From the NCBI GenBank assembly GCA_964352665.1, contig CAYGSJ010000003.1:186001-250000 (forward strand): a stretch of DNA of 64,000 nucleotides, in the 5' to 3' direction. Under the pieces are notes generated by a model. That model worked only from the letters and a program-made list of their open reading frames with translations. It ran no database searches and was not told the origin of the DNA. The stretch is from UBA1672 sp964352665 (GTDB lineage: Bacteria > Pseudomonadota > Alphaproteobacteria > Micavibrionales > Micavibrionaceae). Positions 34,872 to 44,182 of the stretch are shown here, one piece after another. A program made the translations under genes and the position numbers. Positions within the stretch are counted from its first letter, which is position 1. Every line of letters begins with the position of its first letter.

Positions 34872-36154
34872 CCGTTATTGACCATCACGGCGGCAAAAAA
34901 GCCATCGGTTTTATGGCGATGCGGCGTTAGGCGCATGAAGGGTGTGCCCAGTCCGACAGACTGATCTACTGGCTTGATCGTGAATTCAGGATTAGTGCTG
35001 AGGAACTTTTCAATTTGCTCTTCATTTTCTTGTGGCAACAATGAGCACGTTGCGTAAACCATTTTACCGCCCGGCTTCACTTTATTCGCTGTTGCATTGA
35101 GTATCTCTGATTGGATAGTTATCAGCTCTTCCAAAGAGGGGCCATAATGCCGCCAGCGCATATCGGGATTGCGCCGCCATGTGCCACTCCCACTACAGGG
35201 GACATCCAGTAACACAACATCGAAACTTCCCTTTTGCCGCTTTAACCATTTTCTGTTGCGCTCTTCTGTGAGAGGGCGCACTTCTATAATATCGGCAAGC
35301 CCTGATTTTTTATATCGTTTGCGTCCGTTTTCCAGACGCTTGTCATCTGTATCCATAGCAACGATGCGGCCTTTTCGTTGCATAGCTGCGGCGAGCGCCA
35401 GCGTTTTCCCGCCACCACCGGCGCAATAATCCAGAACCTGCATGCCGGGTGCAACATCACACATATGGGCGATAAGCTGCGATCCTTCATCCTGTATATC
35501 TATCCAGCCCTTGTTCATTGCCTTTGTTTTAGACAGATAGGCTTTATCCGAGCAACGCAATCCCCAAGGAGAATAGGGTGTAGGTATTGTTTCAATACCA
35601 TCCTTGGCAAGAGAACGTTGTGCATTGTCACGATCCATACCAAAAATATTGACCCGTACGTCCAGAGTGGCGGGTTCCAGCATGGCCTTCATCTCATCGG
35701 CAAAACCATCTTTGAAATACGCACGTAAAACCGGCTCGTAATCCGCCGGACATTCGCATAAAACGGCCTCGGGCATATCGTCATTATTAATAGTATGGCC
35801 CACGAGTTTTTGAATAATGCTGCGTTCCTCATCTGTCAGAATCGCGGGCGCATAGCTTGAGCCATCGAATAAATCCGAAAGACGGGATTCATCCATTCCC
35901 TCTCCCAATACGAGCCAGAAAATAGCATCCATGCGGGAACTATCGGGAGCTTTTAATCTGGTTAACCACCAGTTCAGCCGCGCGGCATGGCGGGCCATGG
36001 CATAAACGCGCTCTGCGATTTCTCTGCGGTCCTTTGCGCCAATATACCTGCGATTACGCATGTAATCTCCAAGACAGGAATCAAGGGGCACACGAATGTC
36101 TTTGTCGCGTTCCAGAATTTCTATAGTTGCTTGTATGCGGGATGCAGGTTTCAT
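34868..36154 (-). CDS. rsmB: RsmB/NOP-family rRNA cytosine-C5 methyltransferase
   Basis: A 428-residue SAM-dependent RNA methyltransferase, probably acting on 16S rRNA C967. The N-terminal NusB-like helical domain is followed by a Rossmann methyltransferase domain with MQVLDYCAGGGGKTLALA, DVPCSGSGTWRRNPDMRW (first Cys) and VYATCSLLPQENEEQ (catalytic Cys). The N-terminal domain is shorter and more divergent than in E. coli RsmB, so a related target cytosine cannot be excluded. It stands alone on the minus strand. Confidence 0.88.
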   Translation of the reverse strand: MKPASRIQATIEILERDKDIRVPLDSCLGDYMRNRRYIGAKDRREIAERVYAMARHAARLNWWLTRLKAPDSSRMDAIFWLVLGEGMDESRLSDLFDGSSYAPAILTDEERSIIQKLVGHTINNDDMPEAVLCECPADYEPVLRAYFKDGFADEMKAMLEPATLDVRVNIFGMDRDNAQRSLAKDGIETIPTPYSPWGLRCSDKAYLSKTKAMNKGWIDIQDEGSQLIAHMCDVAPGMQVLDYCAGGGGKTLALAAAMQRKGRIVAMDTDDKRLENGRKRYKKSGLADIIEVRPLTEERNRKWLKRQKGSFDVVLLDVPCSGSGTWRRNPDMRWRHYGPSLEELITIQSEILNATANKVKPGGKMVYATCSLLPQENEEQIEKFLSTNPEFTIKPVDQSVGLGTPFMRLTPHRHKTDGFFAAVMVNNG

Positions 36155-36193
36155 AAAGGGGAGTGTTACAGCAAAACTAGGGTTTGCGCAATT

Positions 36194-37777
36194 CTATAAA
36201 CGGAAATCATTAAAATCTTGTCCTTCTGTTTCCTCGTAATCCGCGTCATACTCCTCCATGTCTGGGGGAAGTTCGAAAGGATGTTCTTTTAGATAGGCGA
36301 GGGCTTCTTCAAGGTTATCAAACCAAAGCCCTGCGACTCTCGTTTTTCCTGTTACTTCAAGTCCTTCACCAACATCCCATATAGACACGTCAGAGAGGTC
36401 AAAATTACCAACGATTTTCGTGTAGCTAGGTGTTCTTTCCCTTGTAACATCGCGTAAACTTATATCCCCGATCAGGGTAAGATGGTCTCCTCCGTCAATA
36501 GAATCAAATTCTATTGCAGCAAAGGCGTGTGAATAGGTTGTAAAATGCCTTGGACAATTTGTGATATGGGTTTCTCCCAGATCAAGTTCACCTTCCACGG
36601 TCATATGCTCGGGCAGTTCATCATGCTCATAATGATCGAGGACAAGGTTTCCTCTTTGTGTGTATCCCTCAGGCAAGCGCGCACGAACATAGGACATATC
36701 AATATCCGCCCTTATTTTAAAGTTGGGTTCAAATGCGTCTATTTCTGCGCGACTCATCTCCAGACCATAAGACACAGACACCCCGGATTTCATCAGGCCA
36801 ATATGTGCATTTCTAAGGTTAACATTCCCACTAAAGGTTCCGGAAGGAAAGACGGCCATTGTTTTACCTGCCAGATTAACCCCTCCTGTAACCGTCATGT
36901 TCTCTGGAAAATTTGTAACGCCCGCAGCAATGAGTTGTTCGAATATATGTCCGTCTATTATTAGGTTGTCAGGCAGAGTGTGGATTTCGAAATATTCTTT
37001 CCCAATTTGAATAAGTCCTGTGTTTTTTGGTTCTTCGTCTAGTTTTAAATGTTTCTCTAGTATGAATTCCTGAATGAAAGGCATGTAGCGGGTGACAGGA
37101 GGGGTATTTTGTTTACCCTTACACTCAGTCAGTCTGTTGTCATGCGTCAGAATTTCCAGTGTGGCATGGGCCCTGTTGTTTCCATCCCGCAGTGAGTAGT
37201 ATTCATATTCCCCTGTTTCCAGATGCTCATCATGTGCGCCATGACCTATGCAATGCCCCATCATACCGCTTTCCCTGCGAAGTGCCTCCGGCGTTAAAAG
37301 CCGCACCATTCTATAACCAGCATCAGGCCATTCTTTCACAACCTCTGTCGTACCTTCAACTTCCTTAAGGTCCTCTAAACGTCTTGATAATTCACGCATT
37401 TCACTATCGGCCACAGCGCTAACATCATCGATTGTTCTGAGTTTTAGTAATTTATGCGGACGGTTTTTGTGGTCGGTATTACGAAGCCAATCTGCCCCGT
37501 TAATCTGTGCGTTTTTAATCCAGTCGGTAATATGACGCACTTTCTCCTGTAGTGCAGTTGAAGGGCGCCATTCATGCCATGGGCCTCTTGCCTCCCATTT
37601 TTCAATCATCCAGGTTGGTGCATCTACAGGAAGTTGTGTTATTTTTATTACGCACTCTGGATCTTTAAGAAGGGGTTTGGCAAGAGCAGCATGCAATAGC
37701 AGAAGAAGATAATCATCGTCTCCTGCAAATTCCTGAAGATAGGAAACAACATGGCCTGGATTCCAGATATTTGTCAT
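36194..37777 (-). CDS. PcfJ-like protein with C-terminal repeat region
   Basis: A 527-residue protein. Residues about 170-210 contain the PcfJ-like core: MMGHCIGHG followed by YYSLRDGNNRAHATLEI, with conserved Cys and His residues. From about residue 265 onwards there are irregular repeats of the form LP-x2-M-T-V-x-G-x-L-D-L (for example LPENMTVTGGVNLAG and LPEHMTVEGELDLG), which should fold as a beta-solenoid. The acidic tail is DMEEYDADYEETEGQD. PcfJ proteins occur on conjugative elements and in predatory or marine alphaproteobacteria; their function is unknown. No mobile genes flank it here. Confidence 0.72.
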   Translation of the reverse strand: MTNIWNPGHVVSYLQEFAGDDDYLLLLLHAALAKPLLKDPECVIKITQLPVDAPTWMIEKWEARGPWHEWRPSTALQEKVRHITDWIKNAQINGADWLRNTDHKNRPHKLLKLRTIDDVSAVADSEMRELSRRLEDLKEVEGTTEVVKEWPDAGYRMVRLLTPEALRRESGMMGHCIGHGAHDEHLETGEYEYYSLRDGNNRAHATLEILTHDNRLTECKGKQNTPPVTRYMPFIQEFILEKHLKLDEEPKNTGLIQIGKEYFEIHTLPDNLIIDGHIFEQLIAAGVTNFPENMTVTGGVNLAGKTMAVFPSGTFSGNVNLRNAHIGLMKSGVSVSYGLEMSRAEIDAFEPNFKIRADIDMSYVRARLPEGYTQRGNLVLDHYEHDELPEHMTVEGELDLGETHITNCPRHFTTYSHAFAAIEFDSIDGGDHLTLIGDISLRDVTRERTPSYTKIVGNFDLSDVSIWDVGEGLEVTGKTRVAGLWFDNLEEALAYLKEHPFELPPDMEEYDADYEETEGQDFNDFRL

Positions 37778-37847
37778 TTATAAAGTTTTCCGCTCTTATC
37801 ACCAGCTTAAAGTACGGAAAATAATGTAATATGTCAAATAATTGAAT

Positions 37848-39332
37848 TTATGATTCTGTGCGATAATTGGGGGCTTCACGTGTTATCGTCACATCATGAA
37901 CGTGGGATTCTTTGTATCCAGCGCTTGTCATGCGAACAAACTCTGCTTTTTCGCGCATTTCCAGAATAGAGGCACAGCCTGTATAGCCCATTGCCGCGCG
38001 TAATCCGCCAACCATCTGGTGAAGAACATTAGCGATTGGACCTTTATAGGGAACACGTCCTTCAATTCCTTCGGGGACAAGCTTGTTAGACTGGTTTACA
38101 GTACCTTGGAAATAACGGTCGGCAGAGCCTTTGACCATGGCACCGACCGATCCCATACCACGATATGATTTATAAGAACGGCCTTGATACAGGATAACTT
38201 CGCCCGGGGCTTCGTCTGTTCCGGCAAAAACGCCGCCCATCATACAGGCATTGGCGCCGCCCGCGATGGCTTTTGCAAAATCGCCTGAATATTTGATACC
38301 ACCATCAGCAACAACAGGAATTCCTTTTTTGGTGCACGCTGCTACAACATCCATGATGGCGGTCAATTGGGGCACACCCACACCGGCGACCACACGTGTT
38401 GTGCAGATGGAGCCCGGGCCAATACCGACTTTGATGGCATTCGCACCAGCCTTAATAAGCGCAAGCGCAGCATCAGCAGTAGCAACATTTCCGGCCATAA
38501 TCTGTAATGTTGGGTGATTTCTACGGATTTTTGCAACGGTCTCGATGACGGCTTTGGAATGACCGTGCGCGGTATCAACAACAACCAGATCCAGTCCGGC
38601 ATCTGCCAGCGCAGCGGTGCGGTCAACGCCGTTTATATCACCTGTACCCACAGCGGCCGCAGCGCGCAGACGGTCTTGGCTATCTTTCGATGCGGCGGGG
38701 AATAACTTTGATTTTTCAATGTCTTTCACTGTCATCAATCCAATACAACGATCAGAGCTATCAACAATGATTAATTTTTCAATGCGGTGACGGTGAAGCA
38801 GTTTTTTGGCTTCTTCCTTCGTAATATCCGCCGTTACCTTCACCAGATTTTGATGGGTCATCAGGTCTTTGATCGGTTGGTCCGGATTTTCGGCAAAACG
38901 TACATCTCTGTTGGTCAAAATACCAACCAGCCTGCCATTGCTTTCGGTGACAGGAATACCACTAATGCTATGATTATGCATTAAATCCCAAGCTTCTTCG
39001 AGCTTTGCATTGGGATGAATGGTGATCGGGTCCATTACCATGGCGGATTCAAAACGCTTTACCTTGCGCACCAAACGAGTCTGCTCCTCTGTTATCATAT
39101 TACGATGGATCACGCCCAAACCGCCGTTTTGCGCCATGGCTATCGCCATTTCTGCGCCGGTTACAGTATCCATCGCGGCGGAAAGCACAGGAATATTGAG
39201 TGAAATCTCTTCTGTCAGAATGGTAGATGTATCAACCTCGTTTGGCTGTACTTCCGACGCGCCGGGTAACAGCAAAACATCATCAAAGGTAAGAGCTTCA
39301 CGAATATTAGAGGGGTCTTTGATACGGGCCAT
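37848..39332 (-). CDS. guaB: IMP dehydrogenase
   Basis: Oxidises IMP to XMP with NAD+, the first committed step to GMP; GuaA at 6.9 kb performs the next. The 494-residue protein shows the N-terminal FDDVLLLPG motif, two CBS domains (about residues 95-200), the catalytic loop GPGSICTTRVVAGVG with its Cys, and the flap YRGMGSVGAM. It is full length. It is monocistronic or the first gene of a minus-strand unit, with a 200-bp divergent intergenic region upstream shared with the gene at 39533. Confidence 0.97.
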   Translation of the reverse strand: MARIKDPSNIREALTFDDVLLLPGASEVQPNEVDTSTILTEEISLNIPVLSAAMDTVTGAEMAIAMAQNGGLGVIHRNMITEEQTRLVRKVKRFESAMVMDPITIHPNAKLEEAWDLMHNHSISGIPVTESNGRLVGILTNRDVRFAENPDQPIKDLMTHQNLVKVTADITKEEAKKLLHRHRIEKLIIVDSSDRCIGLMTVKDIEKSKLFPAASKDSQDRLRAAAAVGTGDINGVDRTAALADAGLDLVVVDTAHGHSKAVIETVAKIRRNHPTLQIMAGNVATADAALALIKAGANAIKVGIGPGSICTTRVVAGVGVPQLTAIMDVVAACTKKGIPVVADGGIKYSGDFAKAIAGGANACMMGGVFAGTDEAPGEVILYQGRSYKSYRGMGSVGAMVKGSADRYFQGTVNQSNKLVPEGIEGRVPYKGPIANVLHQMVGGLRAAMGYTGCASILEMREKAEFVRMTSAGYKESHVHDVTITREAPNYRTES

Positions 39333-39532
39333 AATGCAAATCTCCAGCGCGTTAAAGTGGCGAAATTTGCAGGTGAGTTATAGCGTATTTTCCAAAAATG
39401 TAAAGAACTGCGTGCATGCGCCCGCAAAAAAATTCCGAAATCCCTAAAATTCTCGCCAAAAGTAACGGTTTGTTATCTTTTTACAGGTATCCTTAAGGTC
39501 AGGGCATAAAAGGAAAAATTGGTGGGCCTTAC

Positions 39533-40078
39533 ATGATACCGAATAACACAATTACGACAATGTATGTCAGGATTATCGGAGAAAACTCTCTGGTATCAAT
39601 GGCACAGAGTAATTTGCTTGCTCATCTTGATCGTGTTGTAAAGGTCAGAACCCACACATATATCGCCAATAACGCCCAGACAGAATTCGGCATAAGCCGT
39701 AATTTCGGTCACGAAAGATATTATAGCTGGGAAGATACGATCATTGATTGCCGGAACTGCCCCGGTCTTGTCGATAGCACTATTCTTGAAGATTTTCCTG
39801 AAGCTTTGTCAGAGAATAACCGCTTCATTAGTTTCAAAGAAGATTTAGAAAAACGCATGGAAGGTTTCATCACAGTCGAGCCATTCGTAAGTGTTTTGCG
39901 GGGTGAAGATAATATGCGCTACAACATCAGACGTTCTTCAAAGATTGAGGATTTTGATATTGTGCGTGTGGGTGTCTGCCTGAGTGCTGAAAGTGACGAG
40001 GCTTTCAAAAATGGCTTGAAAGCGCTTGAAGACTGGGAAAACCCGTTCAAAATAAAGCGCCAGCTTTCACGCGCTTAA
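39533..40078 (+). CDS. Protein of unknown function
   Basis: A 181-residue soluble protein, not recognised. It has mixed charged and aromatic composition and no signal peptide or membrane segment. Notable pieces are DCRNCPGLVD (two Cys spaced CxxC-like, as C-R-N-C) and the C-terminal VRVGVCLSAESDEAFKNGL, which resembles an alpha/beta ferredoxin-like or ACT-type element, though weakly. An alternative start ATG lies nine codons in. A terminator-like hairpin follows the stop. Confidence 0.65.
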   Translation: MIPNNTITTMYVRIIGENSLVSMAQSNLLAHLDRVVKVRTHTYIANNAQTEFGISRNFGHERYYSWEDTIIDCRNCPGLVDSTILEDFPEALSENNRFISFKEDLEKRMEGFITVEPFVSVLRGEDNMRYNIRRSSKIEDFDIVRVGVCLSAESDEAFKNGLKALEDWENPFKIKRQLSRA

Positions 40079-40101
40079 ACCACAAAACAAGAATTTAAAA
40101 A

Positions 40102-41604
40102 TTAGGCCGCGGGATTCATTGGTTTCGCGGCTTTTTCGAGCGCGGATGTCTCCATCCCTTGAGTTTCGGGGGCAAGACCATCCATATCTGATTCTAATTG
40201 CTCGCCCATCGTCTCCAAATTAGCCTGAACTGGGAAACTCTCTGGCTCTTCGCCCATAACGCCTTGCATATATTGCAGACTTCTAGGGAGTGTTTCCAAA
40301 AGATCAGGTTTTCCGAGTTTTACGGCCACGGCCTGTTTTTGCACTTTTTCAAGCTCTTCTTCTTTTAAAGCAAAAGTTTTGGCGCGTTCCAATGATTTGT
40401 ATATTTCACTTTCCTGCTTATCGACAGTCTGAATAAAGTTACGGACTTCGTCGGTTTCCAGCAAATCTTGCATCATACGATAGCTATCTTCATCCAGCCC
40501 CTGCGTTTGCATGGTGTCAAAGAGCTCCGTAAATAGTTGTACAGATGGCTTATCGTCAAGATCACCTGTCATTGATTGTAGGTCTTCCATCTGTGTTTGC
40601 GCATTGTGAAGGTTGCCATTCAGTGCATATTCACTGTATCGAACCAAAACATCTTGCATATATTTGTCAACATGGGCCTGTCTTTCGGCGCGATCAAAGA
40701 ATTCAGGTTCATGCCCGTCTGACTCTGCCCATACGCCCGTATCTGAATCATAATGAAAGTTAGGGCGCGCGCCTGAATATATGGTGCGTCCTTGTATAAA
40801 ATCACCAATTGGGTCTGGATTAAGCGGTAAAACAAAGCGCAGGGCTGTTGCCTCGACAATCGATCCGGTTTCCGAAGACATGATATGGGCATGTAATCCT
40901 GCCAATTGTTCTTGTATTCCCTGTGCCAAAGCAGCCAAGGCAGCGCCTTCTCCCTCGGGAGCAGCAGCCTGTGGCGGTTCCTGACCTTCTGCATATTCCC
41001 TCAAGGCACGTCCATAGGCGACGTAGTATGTGGTTTGTACCTTGAAATTGGTGGCTGCTAAGTCTTCTGTGCGCTCCGGTAAAAACTTATTATCGATTGT
41101 CTGTAAGATGACGGATTGAGTAATGGCCATGGTATCGCAATCATTTTCCATGGTTTGTGTTCCAGCTTCCAAATCTTGGCTCAAAGCATTAATTTTGCTG
41201 TCACGGGATACGCCTGCATCTGTCCAGTCACCGCGATATTGGGACAAATTTCCGCCGCGGATATCATTTGTCAAGGCATCCGACATTTTTGCGGTGACCG
41301 CAGCCTCCCAGAGGGTGCGATCTTGCTCGTCCCATACCGGTTTTCTTAACATTTCCTGAAGAGCAGGATCAGCCTCTATTTCTTTTGATACTATTTCTAC
41401 GGCCTGATCAACAGCGTCTGTATAGGCATCGCCAGCATTCCAATCAACGGTATAACTTGGATAGACCATAGAGGCTGGAAATTTTGTAAAAGGGGCTTTC
41501 CCTTCGCGCATGATATAACGCGCAGAGATCATATTTGAAAGATTACCCGGTGTATCAATAATATCTTCGGTCGTTCTGGTTTTTCCGTCTTGGCTCACAT
41601 TCAC
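40102..41604 (-). CDS. Large acidic protein of unknown function
   Basis: A 500-residue acidic, helix-rich protein without signal peptide or membrane segment; not recognised. It contains an Ala/Glu linker (EGQEPPQAAAPEGEGAALAA, about residues 208-227) and a Met/Gln/Glu-rich second half with likely coiled coil near residues 365-395 (ESEIYKSLERAKTFALKEEE). In overall style (acidic, linkers, no domains) it resembles the unknown protein at 3806. Both genes have CtrA-like TTAA boxes about 90-120 bp upstream. It could be a structural or effector protein. Confidence 0.72.
   Translation of the reverse strand: MNVSQDGKTRTTEDIIDTPGNLSNMISARYIMREGKAPFTKFPASMVYPSYTVDWNAGDAYTDAVDQAVEIVSKEIEADPALQEMLRKPVWDEQDRTLWEAAVTAKMSDALTNDIRGGNLSQYRGDWTDAGVSRDSKINALSQDLEAGTQTMENDCDTMAITQSVILQTIDNKFLPERTEDLAATNFKVQTTYYVAYGRALREYAEGQEPPQAAAPEGEGAALAALAQGIQEQLAGLHAHIMSSETGSIVEATALRFVLPLNPDPIGDFIQGRTIYSGARPNFHYDSDTGVWAESDGHEPEFFDRAERQAHVDKYMQDVLVRYSEYALNGNLHNAQTQMEDLQSMTGDLDDKPSVQLFTELFDTMQTQGLDEDSYRMMQDLLETDEVRNFIQTVDKQESEIYKSLERAKTFALKEEELEKVQKQAVAVKLGKPDLLETLPRSLQYMQGVMGEEPESFPVQANLETMGEQLESDMDGLAPETQGMETSALEKAAKPMNPAA
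40106..40136 (+). terminator. Probable rho-independent terminator after the gene at 39533
   Basis: GCCGCG (40106-40111) pairs with CGCGGC (40126-40131) across a 14-nt loop, followed by five T residues. It lies within the last codons of the convergent gene at 40102, so the sequence serves both as terminator and as coding DNA. Confidence 0.5.
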
Positions 41605-41676
41605 CCGCCTTTTTTATCCTAAGATTGTACCCTATTTGGGCACAATTATCAAACTTTTTGCCCACTTATTTCTATC

Positions 41677-41709
41677 TTAACATATTGTTATAATTTAATA
41701 TTTCTTTAA
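41677..41709. promoter_or_regulatory. TTAA cluster, CtrA-box-like
   Basis: A perfect TTAA-N7-TTAA at 41695-41709 and, 18 bp earlier, TTAA at 41677 with TTAT at 41688, also spaced by 7 bp. The cluster lies 91-105 bp upstream of the minus-strand gene that starts at 41604. Spacing fits CtrA; AT-rich background makes chance occurrence possible. Confidence 0.4.
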
Positions 41710-41719
41710 TAAGATGAAA

Positions 41720-42382
41720 TCAGGACCTAAATCCTGTAGCAACCAGATATTGTTCGGAACTTTCCTTGCGGCTTGCAGGGGGTTTTATGTGTTTTACGGT
41801 TTTGAATGTTTTTTTCATTTCCTTCAAAAGATTGTCTTGGGTACCCCCTTGGAAAACCTTGGCAATGAAGACACCGTCCGGCTTCAAGACATCTAGAGCA
41901 AAGTAGTAGGCGGCCTCGACCACGGCCATAATCCGTATGTGATCTGTTTGTTTGTGGCCTGTTGTGTTTGGGGCCATATCGCTGAGAACCACATCGGCCA
42001 AGCCGTCGCTGGACTCCTTGCCCAAGGCTTTCTTGATAATATCGGGGGCATCGTCCTCCATAAAATCCAGTTGAAAGAAGGTTACATCCGGTAATTCGTC
42101 CATTTCCAACAGATCAATTGCTATCACTTTACATTCTTTTTCGGTTGCAATCTGGCACCACCCACCCGGAGCGGCCCCAAGATCCACCACCGTCATGCCT
42201 GGTTTAAGGCATTGAACTTTTTCGTCTATTTCCTTGAGTTTGAAGGCGGCTCGCCCGCGATAGCCGTATTTTTCGGCTTCAACAATGTAAGGATCATTCA
42301 ACTGACGTTTCAGCCAGCGCGTAGAAGAATTCTTGCGCCCTTTTGCAGTCTTGACTTTGGTTTTCGGTTTGTTGCGTGACAT
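41720..42382 (-). CDS. rlmE: 23S rRNA (uridine-2552-2'-O)-methyltransferase
   Basis: RlmE/FtsJ (RrmJ) methylates the ribose of U2552 in the A-loop of 23S rRNA and helps 50S assembly. The 220-residue protein has the SAM motif TVVDLGAAPGGWCQIA, the motif DVVLSDMAPNTTGHK with catalytic Asp, and the catalytic lysines in YRGRAAFKLKEIDEK and VFIAKVFQGG. A basic N-terminus (NKPKTKVKTAKGRK) is typical of alphaproteobacterial members. It follows the small membrane protein gene by 9 bp. Confidence 0.95.
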   Translation of the reverse strand: MSRNKPKTKVKTAKGRKNSSTRWLKRQLNDPYIVEAEKYGYRGRAAFKLKEIDEKVQCLKPGMTVVDLGAAPGGWCQIATEKECKVIAIDLLEMDELPDVTFFQLDFMEDDAPDIIKKALGKESSDGLADVVLSDMAPNTTGHKQTDHIRIMAVVEAAYYFALDVLKPDGVFIAKVFQGGTQDNLLKEMKKTFKTVKHIKPPASRKESSEQYLVATGFRS

Positions 42383-42391
42383 AACTCTATT

Positions 42392-42739
42392 CTATAGCAG
42401 CATAATAATGGCCACGGTACAAAAAAGCATAAAAAAGATCGTCAAGCATGCGGCCATAAAAACAACACCCTGTGTTCTGGGTGAAAAATGGGCAATGGCC
42501 AGAAACAGGACATAAAAGAAACCTGAAACCGCCAGACCTCTTGTATGGACATTTGATTTCATTAGCCCCATAATGCCGTTGCCATAGCCAATATAGACCA
42601 TCATTTCGGCCTGAAGCCGGATTAAAATCATACAGGCAACAACAAGGCCCAAGGCATACCATTTGTGTTTTTTATGCACAGTGAAGTAAACTATAGGGAG
42701 CCATATAGCGTCGGCCCAGTGATAGAGAAAGTCAAACAT
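42392..42739 (-). CDS. Small membrane protein of unknown function
   Basis: A 115-residue protein with about four hydrophobic helices and little outside them. It begins MFDFLYHWADAIWLPIVYF, with His and Trp residues near the first helix. I do not recognise the family. Position 9 bp upstream of rlmE suggests a shared transcript. It diverges from the M48 protease gene with only 16 bp between the starts, so the two promoters must overlap the opposite genes. Confidence 0.65.
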   Translation of the reverse strand: MFDFLYHWADAIWLPIVYFTVHKKHKWYALGLVVACMILIRLQAEMMVYIGYGNGIMGLMKSNVHTRGLAVSGFFYVLFLAIAHFSPRTQGVVFMAACLTIFFMLFCTVAIIMLL

Positions 42740-42755
42740 CGAAGTAGTTTAGGCC

Positions 42756-44123
42756 ATGATCCAGATTTTTGAAAATACTTTGAAAATATTTTTTATAGCA
42801 GCGATGATTGTTTTATTTTCTGCTGTGCCGTCACATGCACAAACATCATCCCTTCAAATTATCAGGGATACTGAAATAGAAAACACATTGCGTAGCTGGG
42901 GTAGTCCGGTGTTTAAATCCGCTGGGCTCGATCCGAACGCGGTAAAAATTATTTTGGTTGAAAGTGATACAATTAACGCATTTGTTGCTGGTGGCTCGAA
43001 TATATTTTTCTATACAGGACTGATTAGCAAAACCGAAACACCGGGAGAACTTATCGGTGTTATCGCGCATGAAACAGGTCATATTGCCGGAGGGCACCTT
43101 ATTCGTGCGCGAGAAGCGCTGGAGAGAGCTTCGTATGAAAGTATTGTTGGCACCATAATCGGTGTTGGAGCGGCGCTGGCAACCGGAGATGGATCCGCTC
43201 TTCCTGCAATTGCTCTGGGAGGAAGTGCGGTCGCACAACGTCGCTACTTCGCGCATAGCCGTGTTCATGAATCAAGTGCAGATCAGGCCGCGATAAGTTT
43301 TCTGGATGAGGCCGGTATTAATCCTTCCGGTATGGCTAGTTTTATGGACAAGCTAAAGGCCGAGAATTATGTGCCGGAAAATCAACAAAGCGAATATGTC
43401 CGCACTCACCCGCTGGTCGAAAGCCGTATCCAGGCTTTGCAAAGACGCATTGAGTCTTCTCCTAATAAAGACAAACCCTATCCGAAACTATGGTTGGAAG
43501 ATCACGCAAGAATGAAAGCCAAATTGATGGGCTTTATTAATCCGGGGCAAATTCCATGGGTATATGATGACAAGGATGTTTCTGTGGCCGCACAATATGC
43601 ACGCGCGATTGCCGCCTATAGGAATAACGGTGTCGACGAGGCGCTGGGCCGTATTGATAAACTAATCTCTATCGAACCTAATAATCCTTATTTTCTAGAA
43701 CTTAAGGGTCAAATGCTGGTTGATTTTGGTCGCGTAGAAGAGGCCATTAGCTATTACCGTAAAGCCGTTGGAATTTTACCGGACGCGTCGTTATTGCGTA
43801 TTGCGTTGGCACATGCCTTGATAGAATCGGCAAAGAACAATCAGGCCAAATTGCTTAATGAAGCCGTGGAAGAACTAGAACGTGCCCTGCACGATGAGTC
43901 ACGCTCAACCCGAGTTCATCGTCTTTTGGCAACGGCTTACGGTCGTTTAGAGCAAGAAAACAAGGCGAAACTCCATCTGGCGGAAGAAGCTGTCTTACAA
44001 AGACAGTATTCCTACGCACAACAGCACGCACAATCCGTGTTGGAAAGTGAAAAAGAGGGCAGTAATCTCTGGATTCAGGCGCGCGATATTATTTCTTTCA
44101 TAGAAACAGCGAAAAAAGGGTGA
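42756..44123 (+). CDS. Periplasmic M48 metalloprotease with TPR repeats (BepA-like)
   Basis: A 455-residue exported zinc protease. After a signal peptide (cleavage near SHAQT) comes the M48 catalytic domain with HETGH (His105-His109) and the third ligand region ESSADQAA. C-terminal TPR repeats start near residue 285 (VAAQYARAIAAYRNNGVDEA). The layout matches BepA/YfgC, which degrades or chaperones misassembled outer-membrane proteins and LptD. The downstream DsbA-like genes supply oxidative folding, fitting an envelope quality-control group. Confidence 0.9.
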   Translation: MIQIFENTLKIFFIAAMIVLFSAVPSHAQTSSLQIIRDTEIENTLRSWGSPVFKSAGLDPNAVKIILVESDTINAFVAGGSNIFFYTGLISKTETPGELIGVIAHETGHIAGGHLIRAREALERASYESIVGTIIGVGAALATGDGSALPAIALGGSAVAQRRYFAHSRVHESSADQAAISFLDEAGINPSGMASFMDKLKAENYVPENQQSEYVRTHPLVESRIQALQRRIESSPNKDKPYPKLWLEDHARMKAKLMGFINPGQIPWVYDDKDVSVAAQYARAIAAYRNNGVDEALGRIDKLISIEPNNPYFLELKGQMLVDFGRVEEAISYYRKAVGILPDASLLRIALAHALIESAKNNQAKLLNEAVEELERALHDESRSTRVHRLLATAYGRLEQENKAKLHLAEEAVLQRQYSYAQQHAQSVLESEKEGSNLWIQARDIISFIETAKKG

Positions 44124-44182
44124 CTTTTTCGTTTTGTACACGAATAATAAAAGAGCAACACATTTCATCAAGGAGCGAAATT

